A stretch of 64,000 nt of DNA from Roseicyclus sp. (GCF_018402035.1 NZ_JAGYJN010000002.1:186001-250000), one strand, 5' to 3'; shown: positions 1 through 8,575, counted from the first letter of the stretch. Translations and numbers: made by a program. The notes: a model not told the origin generated them from the sequence alone.

Positions 1-1
1 G

Positions 2-337
2 CGCGCCGGTGGGCGCACGCCGCTTGCGGGGATTTTCCATGCCATGGTGATCTTGGTGGTGATGCTTTTGGCGGCACCCATGGCCAGCTATCTCGTCATG
101 CCCGCGCTGGCGGGGCTGTTGATCGTCACCGCATGGAACATGTCCGAGCCGCAACATTGGCGCGGCTATCTGACCACGGGCCGCATCTCGGACCGGATGC
201 TGCTTATCTTGACGCTGGTGCTGACGGTGCTGACTGATCTGACTGTGGCCATTGCCGTGGGCGTGGCAATCGGCCTTGCGCTGCGGCTCAAGCGGCGTGA
301 CGTTCCGCCGGCAGACTGGACGCCACCCGACAGGTAG
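2..337 (+). CDS. SulP-family anion transporter, C-terminal fragment
   Basis: This is the C-terminal 111 residues of a membrane transporter whose start lies left of the window; the frame is open from base 2. Two long hydrophobic stretches flank the motif AWNMSE, which together with the upstream GGRTPLAGIFHA pattern is typical of the membrane core of SulP (SLC26-like sulfate permease) proteins. The chain ends about 15 residues after the last hydrophobic helix with a basic tail, so no cytoplasmic STAS domain follows, unlike the classical SulP layout. SulP proteins move sulfate, bicarbonate or other anions; the substrate cannot be told from this fragment. Confidence 0.75.
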   Translation, partial: RAGGRTPLAGIFHAMVILVVMLLAAPMASYLVMPALAGLLIVTAWNMSEPQHWRGYLTTGRISDRMLLILTLVLTVLTDLTVAIAVGVAIGLALRLKRRDVPPADWTPPDR

Positions 338-390
338 CGCTACAGCTTTGCGAAGCCTGCGCCCAACGGCGCAAGTGAGAGGGAGCGGTG

Positions 391-2004
391 ATGCTGACGC
401 AGGATTTTGGCGATTGGGATGTGGTGATTGTCGGCGCTGGCTCGGCGGGCTGCGTCTTGGCCAATCGCTTGTCGGCCGATCCCACATGCAAGGTGCTGTT
501 GCTTGAGGCAGGCGGTAGCGACAACCGGCTTTGGGTGCATGTGCCGGTGGGCTATCTTTACGCCATGGGCGATCCCTCGCTCGACTGGTGCCTCAAGACC
601 GAGGCAGAGCCGGGGCTGAACGGGCGGGCGCTGAACTATCCGCGCGGGCGTGTGCTGGGCGGGTGCTCGTCGATCAACGGCATGATCTACATGCGCGGAC
701 AGGCCCGCGATTACGATCTTTGGCGGCAGATGGGCAATATCGGCTGGGGCTGGGATGATGTGCTGCCCTATTTCAAACGCTCGGAAAGCTATCACGGCGG
801 GGCCGATGCGGCGCATGGCGAGACGGGCGAATTGCGCGTGGAACGCCAGCGCCTCGCATGGCCCATCCTTGATGCCGTGGCCGAGGCCGCGGGCGAGCTG
901 GGTATCCCGCGCAGCGATGATTTCAACCGCGGCGACAATGAGGGTGCGGGCTATTTCGAGGTGAACCAACGCCGCGGCCTGCGCTGGAACGCGCGCCGCG
1001 CCTTTCTTGACCCTGCGCGCCGCCGCCCCAACCTGCGGATCGTGACAGGGGCCGAGGTGGCGCGGTTGAGCTTTGCGGGCAAGCGCGCAACAGGGGTGAT
1101 CTTTCGCCAAGATGGCACCGCCTATCATGCGCGCGCGGGTGGCGAGGTTGTCTTGTCGGCGGGGGCCATCGGCACGCCCAAGATCCTAGAGTTGTCGGGG
1201 ATCGGACGGGCCGATATCCTCAAACCCTTGGGCATCGATGTGGTGCAAGACACGCAAGGCGTGGGCGAGAACCTTGCCGATCACCTTCAGATCCGCACGA
1301 TTTTCCGCATCACGGGCGCGCGCACGCTGAATGATTGGTATGCCAGCACTTTGGGCAAGCTGAAGATCGGGCTTGATTACGCGCTGAAACGCTCTGGGCC
1401 CTTGGCCATGGCCCCGTCGCAACTGGGGATTTTCACCCGATCTTCGCCCGAGCATGAGACACCGAACATCGAGTATCATGTCCAACCCTTGTCGCTTGAC
1501 GCCTTTGGCCAGCCTTTGCACCGCTTTCCCGCGCTGACTGTGTCGGTGTGCAACCTGCGCCCTGAAAGCCGTGGATCGGTGCATGTGACCACTGCCGATC
1601 CGGGCAAGCCACCGGCGATCAAGCCCAATTACCTCTCGGCTCCGGCCGATCAGCGGGTCGCGGTCGCATCGATCCGCCATGCCCGCGCGCTGATGGCCAC
1701 AAAGCGCATGGCCGAATTCCAACCCGTCGAGATCAAACCCGGCCCCGCAGTCGATGGCGAGGCCGCGTTGCTGCAAGCCGCCGGTGATATCTCGACCACC
1801 ATCTTTCACCCGGTCGCGACGGCGCGGATGGGGGTTGATGCGGGTGCGGTGGTCGCGCCTGACCTGACGGTCAACGGGATCAAAGGGCTGTCGATTGCCG
1901 ATGCTTCGGTCATGCCGGCGATCACCAGCGGCAATACCCATGCCCCGGTGACGATGATCGCCGAGAAAGCCGCCGAGATGATCATCGCGCGCTTGCGCGG
2001 CTAA
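391..2004 (+). CDS. GMC-family FAD-dependent oxidoreductase (choline/alcohol dehydrogenase type)
   Basis: A 537-residue flavoprotein expected to oxidise an alcohol or similar substrate with bound FAD. The N-terminus has the dinucleotide fold VVIVGAGSAGCVLANRL, followed about 70 residues later by the GMC signature around RGRVLGGCSSINGM. Near the C-terminus lie HPVATARMG and NTHAPV, the region that holds the active-site His/Asn pair of the family. The length is normal for bacterial GMC enzymes. A GAGAGGGAG ribosome site precedes two adjacent start codons, GTG 388 and ATG 391; I prefer the ATG. The gene follows the SulP gene by about 50 bases and may be co-transcribed with it. No betaine-pathway gene is next to it, so the substrate is open. 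Confidence 0.88.
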   Translation: MLTQDFGDWDVVIVGAGSAGCVLANRLSADPTCKVLLLEAGGSDNRLWVHVPVGYLYAMGDPSLDWCLKTEAEPGLNGRALNYPRGRVLGGCSSINGMIYMRGQARDYDLWRQMGNIGWGWDDVLPYFKRSESYHGGADAAHGETGELRVERQRLAWPILDAVAEAAGELGIPRSDDFNRGDNEGAGYFEVNQRRGLRWNARRAFLDPARRRPNLRIVTGAEVARLSFAGKRATGVIFRQDGTAYHARAGGEVVLSAGAIGTPKILELSGIGRADILKPLGIDVVQDTQGVGENLADHLQIRTIFRITGARTLNDWYASTLGKLKIGLDYALKRSGPLAMAPSQLGIFTRSSPEHETPNIEYHVQPLSLDAFGQPLHRFPALTVSVCNLRPESRGSVHVTTADPGKPPAIKPNYLSAPADQRVAVASIRHARALMATKRMAEFQPVEIKPGPAVDGEAALLQAAGDISTTIFHPVATARMGVDAGAVVAPDLTVNGIKGLSIADASVMPAITSGNTHAPVTMIAEKAAEMIIARLRG

Positions 2005-2008
2005 GGGA

Positions 2009-2052
2009 CCGAAAAACCCGGGTTTTTCGGGTGGGAAAACCCGGGTTTTCCC
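2009..2052. repeat. Double palindrome, copy 1 (probable two-way terminator)
   Basis: Two perfect palindromes stand two bases apart: 22 bases at 2009-2030 (arms CCGAAAAACCC and GGGTTTTTCGG) and 20 bases at 2033-2052 (arms GGGAAAACCC and GGGTTTTCCC). They lie between convergent genes (GMC oxidoreductase and acetyltransferase), which suits transcription termination in both directions. A near-identical pair follows prfC at 18258-18303. Confidence 0.75.
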
Positions 2053-2058
2053 GGCCCC

Positions 2059-2538
2059 CTAGCGGCGGCGCCAGGGTTTGACCTTGCCGGTGACATGGGC
2101 CCAATCGCCCACGCCCAGCACGCGGTCCGGGTTGGTAGGTGGCGGCATCTCGACGCCCGCAAGCTTGGTAAAGCCAAAACGGCGATAGTAGGGTTCATCA
2201 CCCACCAGCATGACGCGCGGCCAACGCTCTTCGGTTGCAAGGGCAAGCCCCTCATGCATCAGCATACCGCCCAAACCCTCGCCCTGTCTTGTTGGGTGTA
2301 CGGCAACGGGGCCAAGCAGCAAAGCCTCGGCCCGGCCCACGCGCACCGGCCAAAAGCGGATCGCCCCGGCCAAGGTGCCATCCGCATCGCGCGCAACCAG
2401 ACAAAGGCGCGCCACCGGCGGCACCCCCTCGCGCAGCCGGTAAGAGGACAGCGCCGTGCGGCCGGGCGCAAAACACAGGTCATAGAGCGCCTCGACCTCC
2501 CAGCGGTCGTCAGGTGTCTCTTGCATCAGCCTGTACAT
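2059..2538 (-). CDS. GNAT-family N-acetyltransferase
   Basis: A 159-residue single-domain acyltransferase of the GNAT fold. The segment around HPTRQGEGLGGMLM matches the acetyl-CoA pyrophosphate-binding loop (R/Q-x-x-G-x-G/A), and YYRRFGF near the C-terminus is the usual motif of YhbS-like members. The preferred start is the ATG encoding MYRLMQETP at 2538; an in-frame start further out adds only a short, poorly conserved leader. It is convergent with the GMC oxidoreductase gene across the double palindrome and divergent from the flavin reductase gene. The acceptor (protein, amino acid or drug) cannot be inferred. Confidence 0.85.
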   Translation of the reverse strand: MYRLMQETPDDRWEVEALYDLCFAPGRTALSSYRLREGVPPVARLCLVARDADGTLAGAIRFWPVRVGRAEALLLGPVAVHPTRQGEGLGGMLMHEGLALATEERWPRVMLVGDEPYYRRFGFTKLAGVEMPPPTNPDRVLGVGDWAHVTGKVKPWRRR

Positions 2539-2621
2539 GCGCGCGAATTCTGCCCCTTGCCTCTGGCATCGCACCTATCACGGCGCTAGGTCTGGCACAA
2601 ATACGAGGAAGGATCCTGCCG

Positions 2622-3227
2622 ATGTTTTATCGTCCCGCCGATGGCCACGGCCTGCCGCATAATCCGTTCAACGCCATCGTGACGCCGCGCCCCATCGGCT
2701 GGATCTCGACGCGCGGTGCTGATGGGGCGGAAAACCTCGCCCCTTATTCCTTCTTCAACGCCGTGGCTTATGTGCCGCCGCAGGTGATGTTCGCCTCGAC
2801 CAGCGCCAAGCCAGATCGCGGCGACACCAAGGACACGGTCGCAAATATCCGCGAGACGGGCGTGTTTTGCGTCAATATCGTGGCTTATGCGATGCGGGAT
2901 GCGATGAACCAAACCTCGGGGGCGTGGCCACGCGAGACCGACGAATTCACCCATGCGGGGATTGCGCGGATCGCATGCACCACCATCCCCTGTTCGCGTG
3001 TGGCCGAAGCACCCGCCAGCCTTGAATGCCGGGTCACCCAGATCGTGGCCCTCGAAGGGGCACACAACATCGCCGTCTTTGGCGAGGTGGTGGGCGTACA
3101 TCTGCGCGATGACTGCGTGATCGATGGGATGTTCGATGTCACGCGGTTCCAGCCCTTGGCACGGCTTGGCTATCGCGATTACGCGGTAATCGATGAGACA
3201 TTCAGCCTTGTGCGACCGGACGAGTAG
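2622..3227 (+). CDS. Flavin reductase family protein (FMN-binding split barrel)
   Basis: A 201-residue protein of the flavin-reductase-like split-barrel family, which binds FMN and often serves as the reductase partner of a monooxygenase or as an NAD(P)H:FMN reductase. VTPRPIGWIST and APYSFFNAVAYVPP in the first third, then KDTVANIRETG, match the FMN-phosphate and isoalloxazine contacts of the family. The ATG at 2622 is preceded by a strong GAGGAAGGA ribosome site. No monooxygenase partner is adjacent; the next gene, convergent and 9 bases away, encodes a flavodoxin-like protein, so two flavin proteins sit side by side. Confidence 0.85.
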   Translation: MFYRPADGHGLPHNPFNAIVTPRPIGWISTRGADGAENLAPYSFFNAVAYVPPQVMFASTSAKPDRGDTKDTVANIRETGVFCVNIVAYAMRDAMNQTSGAWPRETDEFTHAGIARIACTTIPCSRVAEAPASLECRVTQIVALEGAHNIAVFGEVVGVHLRDDCVIDGMFDVTRFQPLARLGYRDYAVIDETFSLVRPDE

Positions 3228-3236
3228 CGCGCCCCC

Positions 3237-3770
3237 TCAGGCCGCGCGGAACGAGAGCGTCAGCGCCGGGGCCACGCGGCGTTCCAACAAGGGGGCGAGT
3301 GTTTTGCAAAACACCTCGATCCCCTTGCGGGCACGCTCGACATGATGTTCGGGGCGCAAGAGCGTTAACAAAGGCATGGGCTTGTTGGGTGTTGCCCCCG
3401 CTTTTGTCAAAGCTTCCAGATCTGGGTCGATCAGGGTCGAGAAGCCCATCCGCCGACGGGTGACAAAGACCCCGACAATCGGCGGCAAACGCTCGGCCTG
3501 TTGCAAGGCGCGGCGCAGCGGGGCGGCCAATTGACCCGCCCAGACCGGTGCGCCGACGATCAACAGATCGGCGGGGCCGATATCGGGGGTGACCGAAATC
3601 TCAGGTAAACGGCGCGTGATGATATCGCCCCAAACACGCAAGCGCCCAAGCGGGCCGTCGTAGCGGGGGCAATTGATTTCACGGATTTCAGCGCCGCATT
3701 TGGCACTCAAAAGCCGCGCCATGGCCAAACTGCGCCCACGGCGCGAATATACCAATATGACCGTACGCAT
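3237..3770 (-). CDS. Flavodoxin-fold protein (protoporphyrinogen oxidase HemG-like)
   Basis: A 177-residue protein with the flavodoxin start VILVYSRRGRSLAMARLL, a variant of the FMN-phosphate loop, and LLIVGAPVWAGQL in the middle, where flavodoxins carry the second FMN loop. Layout and length resemble the flavodoxin-like proteins annotated near HemG, but I see no residue that proves protoporphyrinogen oxidation, so it is better treated as an FMN electron carrier or NAD(P)H oxidoreductase of unknown partner. It converges on the flavin reductase gene. The 160 bases upstream, shared with divergent mtnP, are locally AT-rich and probably hold both promoters. Confidence 0.75.
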   Translation of the reverse strand: MRTVILVYSRRGRSLAMARLLSAKCGAEIREINCPRYDGPLGRLRVWGDIITRRLPEISVTPDIGPADLLIVGAPVWAGQLAAPLRRALQQAERLPPIVGVFVTRRRMGFSTLIDPDLEALTKAGATPNKPMPLLTLLRPEHHVERARKGIEVFCKTLAPLLERRVAPALTLSFRAA

Positions 3771-3867
3771 ATACGTGACCTTTCAGATCCCTGCGCCCCG
3801 GTCCGACGCGATGACGATTTCACTCGTTAATTTTGCATATAGGGTAGTTGACGGATTAAACTAGGGT

Positions 3868-3885
3868 CGGCTTGCAAGAAAGCCG
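3868..3885 (+). other. Short hairpin in the mtnP leader
   Basis: Six-base arms (CGGCTT and AAGCCG) around a six-base loop lie about 45 bases before the mtnP start, in the only sizeable spacer of this region. No T-run follows, so it is not a classical terminator. It does not match any riboswitch consensus I know. Confidence 0.3.
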
Positions 3886-3930
3886 CTTGCATGGTTGAGC
3901 TTGGGTCATCGCACGACAGGAGAGCATGAG

Positions 3931-4806
3931 ATGAACACGAAAATCGGCGTGATCGGCGGCTCTGGCGTCTATGAGATCGACGGGCTGCAAAATGCGCATT
4001 GGGTTACGGTCGAAACCCCCTTTGGCGCGCCATCCGATGCGGTGCTGACCGGGCGTCTTGATGATGTGGAGATGGTGTTTTTACCCCGCCACGGGCGCGG
4101 CCATGTCCATAGCCCGACATCGGTGCCTTACCGGGCCAATATCGATGCGCTCAAGCGGCTTGGCGTGACGGATGTGATCTCGGTCTCGGCCTGCGGCTCG
4201 TTTCGCGAGGAACTGGCACCGGGCGATTTCGTCATCGTGGATCAATTCATCGACCGCACCTTTGCGCGCGAGAAATCATTCTTTGGCCCCGGCCTTGTTG
4301 CCCATGTCTCGGTGGCCCATCCCACCTGTCCCCGGCTGGGGGCTGCCTGTGCGGCGGCGGCGCGCGCCCAAGGCATCACTGTGCATGAGGGTGGCACCTA
4401 TCTGGCGATGGAAGGGCCACAATTCTCAAGCCACGCCGAATCGCGCCTTTACCGCGATGTCTGGGGCTGCGATGTGATCGGCATGACCAATATGCCCGAG
4501 GCGAAACTCGCCCGCGAGGCGGAGCTGTGCTACGCATCGGTGGCGATGATCACCGATTACGACAGTTGGCACCCCGAGCATGGCAGCGTCGAGATCACCG
4601 ATATCATCCGCACGCTTGGCGGCAACGCCGACAAGGCGCGGGGCATGGTGGCGCGGCTGCCTGCTTTGCTGGGCGGGATGCGCGCGCCCTGCCCGCATGG
4701 CTGCGACCGCGCGCTGGAACATGCGATCTTGACCGCACCCGCCGCGCGCGATCCGGCGATGGTTGCCAAGCTTTCGGCCGTGGCCGGTCGGGTCTTGGCG
4801 TCGTGA
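3931..4806 (+). CDS. mtnP: S-methyl-5'-thioadenosine phosphorylase
   Basis: A 291-residue enzyme of the purine nucleoside phosphorylase family II that splits methylthioadenosine with phosphate into adenine and 5-methylthioribose-1-phosphate, the first step of methionine salvage and the disposal of the polyamine-synthesis by-product. The phosphate loop GGSGVYEIDGL, the segment PRHGRGHVHSPTSVPYRAN, and the base- and ribose-site motifs MEGPQFSSHAESR and GMTNMPEAKLARE are all present. ATG 3931 has an AGGAGAG ribosome site; the upstream in-frame start gives a non-conserved leader. No other mtn gene is in the window. It is followed after 12 bases by a hydrolase gene. Confidence 0.93.
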   Translation: MNTKIGVIGGSGVYEIDGLQNAHWVTVETPFGAPSDAVLTGRLDDVEMVFLPRHGRGHVHSPTSVPYRANIDALKRLGVTDVISVSACGSFREELAPGDFVIVDQFIDRTFAREKSFFGPGLVAHVSVAHPTCPRLGAACAAAARAQGITVHEGGTYLAMEGPQFSSHAESRLYRDVWGCDVIGMTNMPEAKLAREAELCYASVAMITDYDSWHPEHGSVEITDIIRTLGGNADKARGMVARLPALLGGMRAPCPHGCDRALEHAILTAPAARDPAMVAKLSAVAGRVLAS

Positions 4807-4818
4807 CGCGGTCGCGGC

Positions 4819-5742
4819 ATGGCGCAAGGTGTTGCTGAGATGACGCGCCCAGCCCTGACAGCGGCGCGCTTGAAAACCCTGTTGGGGTTGGCGGGCGATC
4901 CGCCCCCGGCACAGGCCAGAATCGCATCAAGCCGCGCGCATGGCGCGCATCGGTTGCATGAGATTGCCTTTCGTATCAGTGGGTCCGCGATTACGGGGCT
5001 GTTCATGTTGCCCGATGGGCCGGGGCCGTACCCGGCGGTGCTTTACGCCCATGCCCATGGCAACCGCTACGCCATCGGGGCCGATGAATTGATCCAAGGT
5101 CGCCCCGCGCTGCAAGGCCCCTATGGCCCGGCCTTGGCCGATCTGGGGATTGCCAGCCTTGCCATCGATCTGGCCCCTTTCGGCGCGCGTCAAGGATCGG
5201 CGCCCGAGGCAGCATTGGCCAAGGCCGCCCTTTGGCAGGGCAGGCCCATGATGGGGCAAATGCTGGCGGAACTGGCCGCTGCCCTTGATTGGCTGGCCGC
5301 CCAACCCGCGATTAACAGCGCGCGCATCGCCACGCTTGGCCTATCGATGGGGGCCACCCATGCCTATTGGCTGGCAGCCCTTGAGCCGCGTATCGCCGCC
5401 TGCGCGCATCTGTGTGTCTTGGCCGATATCGCGCCGCTGATCGCGACCGGGGCGCATGATCTGCATGGCCCCTATATGACCGTGCCGGGGTTGTTGGCCG
5501 AGGGGGATATGGGCGATGTCGCGGCCCTTGTCGCGCCGCGTCCGCAATTCGTGGGGCTGGGCGCGGATGATCCGCTTACCCCTGCCCCTGCGCGCGATCC
5601 GGCCTTGGCGCGGTTGCGCATGGCCTATCGTGCCGCGCCAATGGCACTTGAGGTGCATCTTGCCCAAGACAGCGGCCATGTCGAAACCCCCGCCATGCGC
5701 GCGGCGGTGCTGGATTTCCTGCAAAGACATCTGTGCCGCTAG
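4819..5742 (+). CDS. Alpha/beta hydrolase (dienelactone-hydrolase-like)
   Basis: A 307-residue alpha/beta-hydrolase. The nucleophile elbow GLSMGATHAYW sits at about residues 175-185, the acid is probably in GADDPLTP, and the catalytic His in DSGHVETP near the C-terminus; the YAHAHGN stretch near residue 75 probably forms the oxyanion region. No signal peptide is seen, so it is likely cytoplasmic. A second start at 4840 would remove seven residues; neither start has a strong ribosome site. It follows mtnP closely and may share its transcript, but substrate and role are unknown. Its TAG stop shares the tetranucleotide CTAG with the stop of convergent tadA. Confidence 0.8.
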   Translation: MAQGVAEMTRPALTAARLKTLLGLAGDPPPAQARIASSRAHGAHRLHEIAFRISGSAITGLFMLPDGPGPYPAVLYAHAHGNRYAIGADELIQGRPALQGPYGPALADLGIASLAIDLAPFGARQGSAPEAALAKAALWQGRPMMGQMLAELAAALDWLAAQPAINSARIATLGLSMGATHAYWLAALEPRIAACAHLCVLADIAPLIATGAHDLHGPYMTVPGLLAEGDMGDVAALVAPRPQFVGLGADDPLTPAPARDPALARLRMAYRAAPMALEVHLAQDSGHVETPAMRAAVLDFLQRHLCR

Positions 5743-6188
5743 CGGCGCGCGGCGAAAAATTCCTTGAGGAGTGTCGCGGCCTCGGCCTCGGCGATGCCGC
5801 CATAAACCTCGGGGCTGTGATGGGCTTGCGGGTGGTCGAAAACGCGCGGGCCTTGCGCCACACCGCCCGATTTCGCGTCATATGCGGCAAAATATAGCCG
5901 CGCGATGCGCGCCGCCGCGATGGCACCCGCACAAGCGGGGCAGGGTTCCAGCGTCACCCACAGGTCGCAACCGGTCAGCCGCTCACTGCCTAAGACCTGA
6001 CAGGCGGCGCGGATCGCCAGCATCTCGGCATGGGCGGTGGGGTCGGTCAATTCGCGCATGCGGTTACGGGCGCGTGCGATGATCTGGCCGTCGCGCACGA
6101 TCACGGCACCCACCGGCACCTCGCCCGCGGCGGCGGCGGCGCGGGCCTGATCTAGTGCTGCATCCATGAATGATGTGAAACCCGTCAT
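5739..6188 (-). CDS. tadA: tRNA adenosine(34) deaminase
   Basis: A 149-residue zinc deaminase that converts adenosine 34 of tRNA-Arg(ACG) to inosine. The zinc and catalytic motifs are complete: TAHAEMLAIR (His ligand and Glu proton shuttle) and EPCPACAGA (two Cys ligands). The start is chosen at MTGFTSFMDAAL (6188); MDAAL at 6167 is equally possible, and longer frames add a non-conserved leader that would overlap the divergent pseudouridine synthase gene. Its stop codon overlaps that of the preceding hydrolase gene by four bases. Confidence 0.92.
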   Translation of the reverse strand: MTGFTSFMDAALDQARAAAAAGEVPVGAVIVRDGQIIARARNRMRELTDPTAHAEMLAIRAACQVLGSERLTGCDLWVTLEPCPACAGAIAAARIARLYFAAYDAKSGGVAQGPRVFDHPQAHHSPEVYGGIAEAEAATLLKEFFAARR

Positions 6189-6241
6189 GGCCCCCGTGAT
6201 CCTGCCTTTCGCTCGCGCTGTCAAACCGCTATGCGACAAGG

Positions 6242-7078
6242 ATGAGTGAGATGGAGCGCATCGCAAAACGCCTCAGCCGTGTCGGGATCGCCTCCCGCCG
6301 CGAGGCGGAGCGTATGATCGAGGCAAAGCGCGTCAGCGTGAACGGCAAGATCATCGACAGCCCCGCGCTGAATGTCGGCCCTGACGACAAGATCACCGTC
6401 GATGGCAAAGCCTTGGCCGAAGCGGACCGCCCGCGCCTATGGCTTTATCACAAACCCGCAGGGCTGGTGACCACGGCCAAGGATGAAAAAGGCCGCGAGA
6501 CGGTCTTTGACAAACTGCCCGCCGATCTGCCGCGCGTGATGAGCGTGGGCAGGCTTGATCTGACATCCGAGGGGCTATTGCTCTTGACCAATGATGGCGG
6601 GCTTAAGCGCAAGCTGGAACTGCCCGCCACCGGCTGGCTGCGCAAATACCGCGTGCGGGTCAAAGGCAAACCGCTTGATGCCGATCTGGTGCCTTTGCGC
6701 AAAGGGATCGTGATCGAGGGCGAACGCTTTCAGGCGATGGAGGCCACGCTTGACCGCCAGCAAGGTGCCAATGCGTGGCTGACCGTGGGCCTGCGCGAGG
6801 GCAAGAACCGCGAGATCCGCCGCGCCATGGCCGAGATCGGGCTAGAGGTGAACCGGCTGATCCGCGTCTCGTACGGGCCGTTCCGCTTGGGCACGCTCAA
6901 GCCCGGTGAAGTCGAGGAAATCAAGCCGCGCGTGCTGCGCGACCAGCTTGGGATCGAGGCCGCCGTCGAAGGCCATGCGGTCGCCAAGGAAAAGCCCAAG
7001 CGCCCCTTGCGCAAAAAGCCTAGCGGTCCCCGCCCGGAGGGTCAGGCGCGTCCGACCGGTCCGCGCCGTCCGCGCTAA
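6242..7078 (+). CDS. Pseudouridine synthase, RsuA/RluB/RluE/RluF family
   Basis: A 278-residue rRNA (or possibly tRNA) pseudouridine synthase, closest in layout to RluB. An N-terminal S4 RNA-binding domain (RIAKRLSRVGIASRREAERM) is followed by the catalytic domain with SVGRLDLTSEGLLLLTNDG, where the Asp of GRLD is the catalytic residue. The last 35 residues are a Lys/Arg/Pro-rich tail. An AAGGA ribosome site sits seven to nine bases before ATG 6251, so translation may begin three residues later than the ATG at 6242. It is divergent from tadA, and its 3' end overlaps the end of convergent yciB by 59 bases. Confidence 0.88.
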   Translation: MSEMERIAKRLSRVGIASRREAERMIEAKRVSVNGKIIDSPALNVGPDDKITVDGKALAEADRPRLWLYHKPAGLVTTAKDEKGRETVFDKLPADLPRVMSVGRLDLTSEGLLLLTNDGGLKRKLELPATGWLRKYRVRVKGKPLDADLVPLRKGIVIEGERFQAMEATLDRQQGANAWLTVGLREGKNREIRRAMAEIGLEVNRLIRVSYGPFRLGTLKPGEVEEIKPRVLRDQLGIEAAVEGHAVAKEKPKRPLRKKPSGPRPEGQARPTGPRRPR

Positions 7079-7661
7079 GGCTTTCACGCTCCAACAGCTT
7101 GGACTGCGCCATAAAGGCCAGAAACAAGAATGCAGGCAGCGCGAAGGTCTCGAAGGTGACCCAAAACTCCGTTGTTTGCGTGCGCCAGACCACCTCATTG
7201 GCCACCGCCATCGCACCAAAGGCCAGCGCGATGCGCCGCGACAAGATCAGCCAGCCATGATCCGACATGGGCAGCATCTCGCCCATCAAGACCTTGAGCC
7301 AGCCTTGGCCGCGCAACAGACCGATGCCCAACGTCACGGCAAAAAACCCGTAAACCAGCGTCGTCTTCATCTTGAAGAAACGCTCGTCATTCAGCCAGAT
7401 CGTCAGCCCGCCGAAGACCACGACCATCACGGCGGTGAACACCTGTAGGCGGCTGATGCGGCCCGTCAGCTTCCACAAGATCGCGATGGTGATCAGCAAG
7501 AGCGGCACGAATGCGGCCGTGACCAGGATGAACCCATCATAATCGCGCCCGCCGATAGTCAGGCTTGTGTCCTGAAACCGCATATAGGCGACGAAGAACA
7601 AAAGCGGCGGCCCAAGTTCAAGCGCTTGGCGCAGCCATGGGTTGATCGGTTTATCTGGCAT
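7020..7661 (-). CDS. yciB: Inner membrane-spanning protein YciB (septation protein A family)
   Basis: A 213-residue integral membrane protein with about five hydrophobic helices. The N-terminal ELGPPLLFFVAYMRF pattern, WLNDERFFKMKTTLVYGFF and the later NEVVWRTQTTEFWVTFETF match the YciB/IspZ family, linked in enterobacteria and Shigella to cell-envelope and septum functions. The last 25 residues are a polar tail whose codons lie antisense to the tail of the pseudouridine synthase gene. An EamA transporter gene lies 11 bases upstream in the same direction, so the two are probably co-transcribed. Confidence 0.87.
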   Translation of the reverse strand: MPDKPINPWLRQALELGPPLLFFVAYMRFQDTSLTIGGRDYDGFILVTAAFVPLLLITIAILWKLTGRISRLQVFTAVMVVVFGGLTIWLNDERFFKMKTTLVYGFFAVTLGIGLLRGQGWLKVLMGEMLPMSDHGWLILSRRIALAFGAMAVANEVVWRTQTTEFWVTFETFALPAFLFLAFMAQSKLLERESLSADGADRSDAPDPPGGDR

Positions 7662-7672
7662 GCGCGCTCCTG

Positions 7673-8575
7673 CTATCCACCGAACTCAACTATCACCGCA
7701 CCCGCCGCGATCAACCCCATCAACGCCAATCGGCGCGGCCCAACGCGCTCGCCCAAGAAAAGCCAGCCGATCAATGCGGCGAAAACGGTCGAGGTTTCGC
7801 GCAGCACCGCCGCCTCACCCACGCTATCAAGCCGCGTGGCCAACATGATCGAGCCGAAGCTCGCGAATGCCACGAAGGCACCGAAAAGCCCGCGCGCCAT
7901 CAACGGGCCAAGCGGCGGCGGATCGGCCAAGCGGCGATAAAAGCGCAGCGCGATGAAGGGGAAAAGCAATCCGTCGATGAAAAAGAACCACGCCAGAAAG
8001 GTGAAGGGATCGGCCGTGGCCCGGATGCCATAGGCGTCATAGGTGGTGTAAAGCGCCACAAAAAGGCCCGTCAGCACCGCAAAACCCAGCGCAGGCACCA
8101 AGCGGTCGCGATCAACCGTCACATGCGCAAGGTTATAGGCCGCAAGCCCGTAAAGCCCGGCCAGCAGCACCGCGACCCCCATCCATTGCATCGGTGCAAA
8201 GGTCTCGCCAAACAAAAGATAGGCGCCGATGATCGCGAAAAGCGGCCCGGTGCCGCGCATCACCGGATAGACGACCGTATAGGCCCCCCGGCGATAGGCC
8301 GCGAGTGTGGCCCATTTATAAAGCACATGGATCACGAAAGCGCCGGCAAAGATCGGCCACATATGCGGCTCGGGCCATGGCACGACGAAAAGGGCAAAGG
8401 GCATGGCGATCAGCGCATAAAAAGCGTCGATCACGCCACGCGCCAAAAGCGGATCATGCCGCCCCTTTTGCAGCGCGCCGAAAACGGCATGCAGCAAGGC
8501 CGCCATCAAGGCCAAGACAAGGGCGACACCGGCGGCGGCCTCGGTCCCTTCGATCCCAGTGATCCAAGCGCTCAT
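7673..8575 (-). CDS. EamA/DMT-family transporter
   Basis: A 300-residue membrane protein with ten predicted helices arranged as two EamA repeats, the drug/metabolite transporter architecture. The end of the first repeat (PVMRGTGPLFAIIGAYLLFGE) and of the second (AVLRETSTVFAALIGWLFLGE) carry the typical motif in which a helix ends in FGE or LGE. Substrates of this family range from amino acids and nucleotides to drugs and cannot be inferred here. It sits between ftsY and yciB on the same strand, with 68 bases separating it from ftsY. Confidence 0.85.
   Translation of the reverse strand: MSAWITGIEGTEAAAGVALVLALMAALLHAVFGALQKGRHDPLLARGVIDAFYALIAMPFALFVVPWPEPHMWPIFAGAFVIHVLYKWATLAAYRRGAYTVVYPVMRGTGPLFAIIGAYLLFGETFAPMQWMGVAVLLAGLYGLAAYNLAHVTVDRDRLVPALGFAVLTGLFVALYTTYDAYGIRATADPFTFLAWFFFIDGLLFPFIALRFYRRLADPPPLGPLMARGLFGAFVAFASFGSIMLATRLDSVGEAAVLRETSTVFAALIGWLFLGERVGPRRLALMGLIAAGAVIVEFGG

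Noticed and set aside
3771-3930. Riboswitch (SAM or SAM/SAH type) before mtnP
   Set aside because: A small hairpin exists, but the conserved core sequences of these riboswitches are not present.
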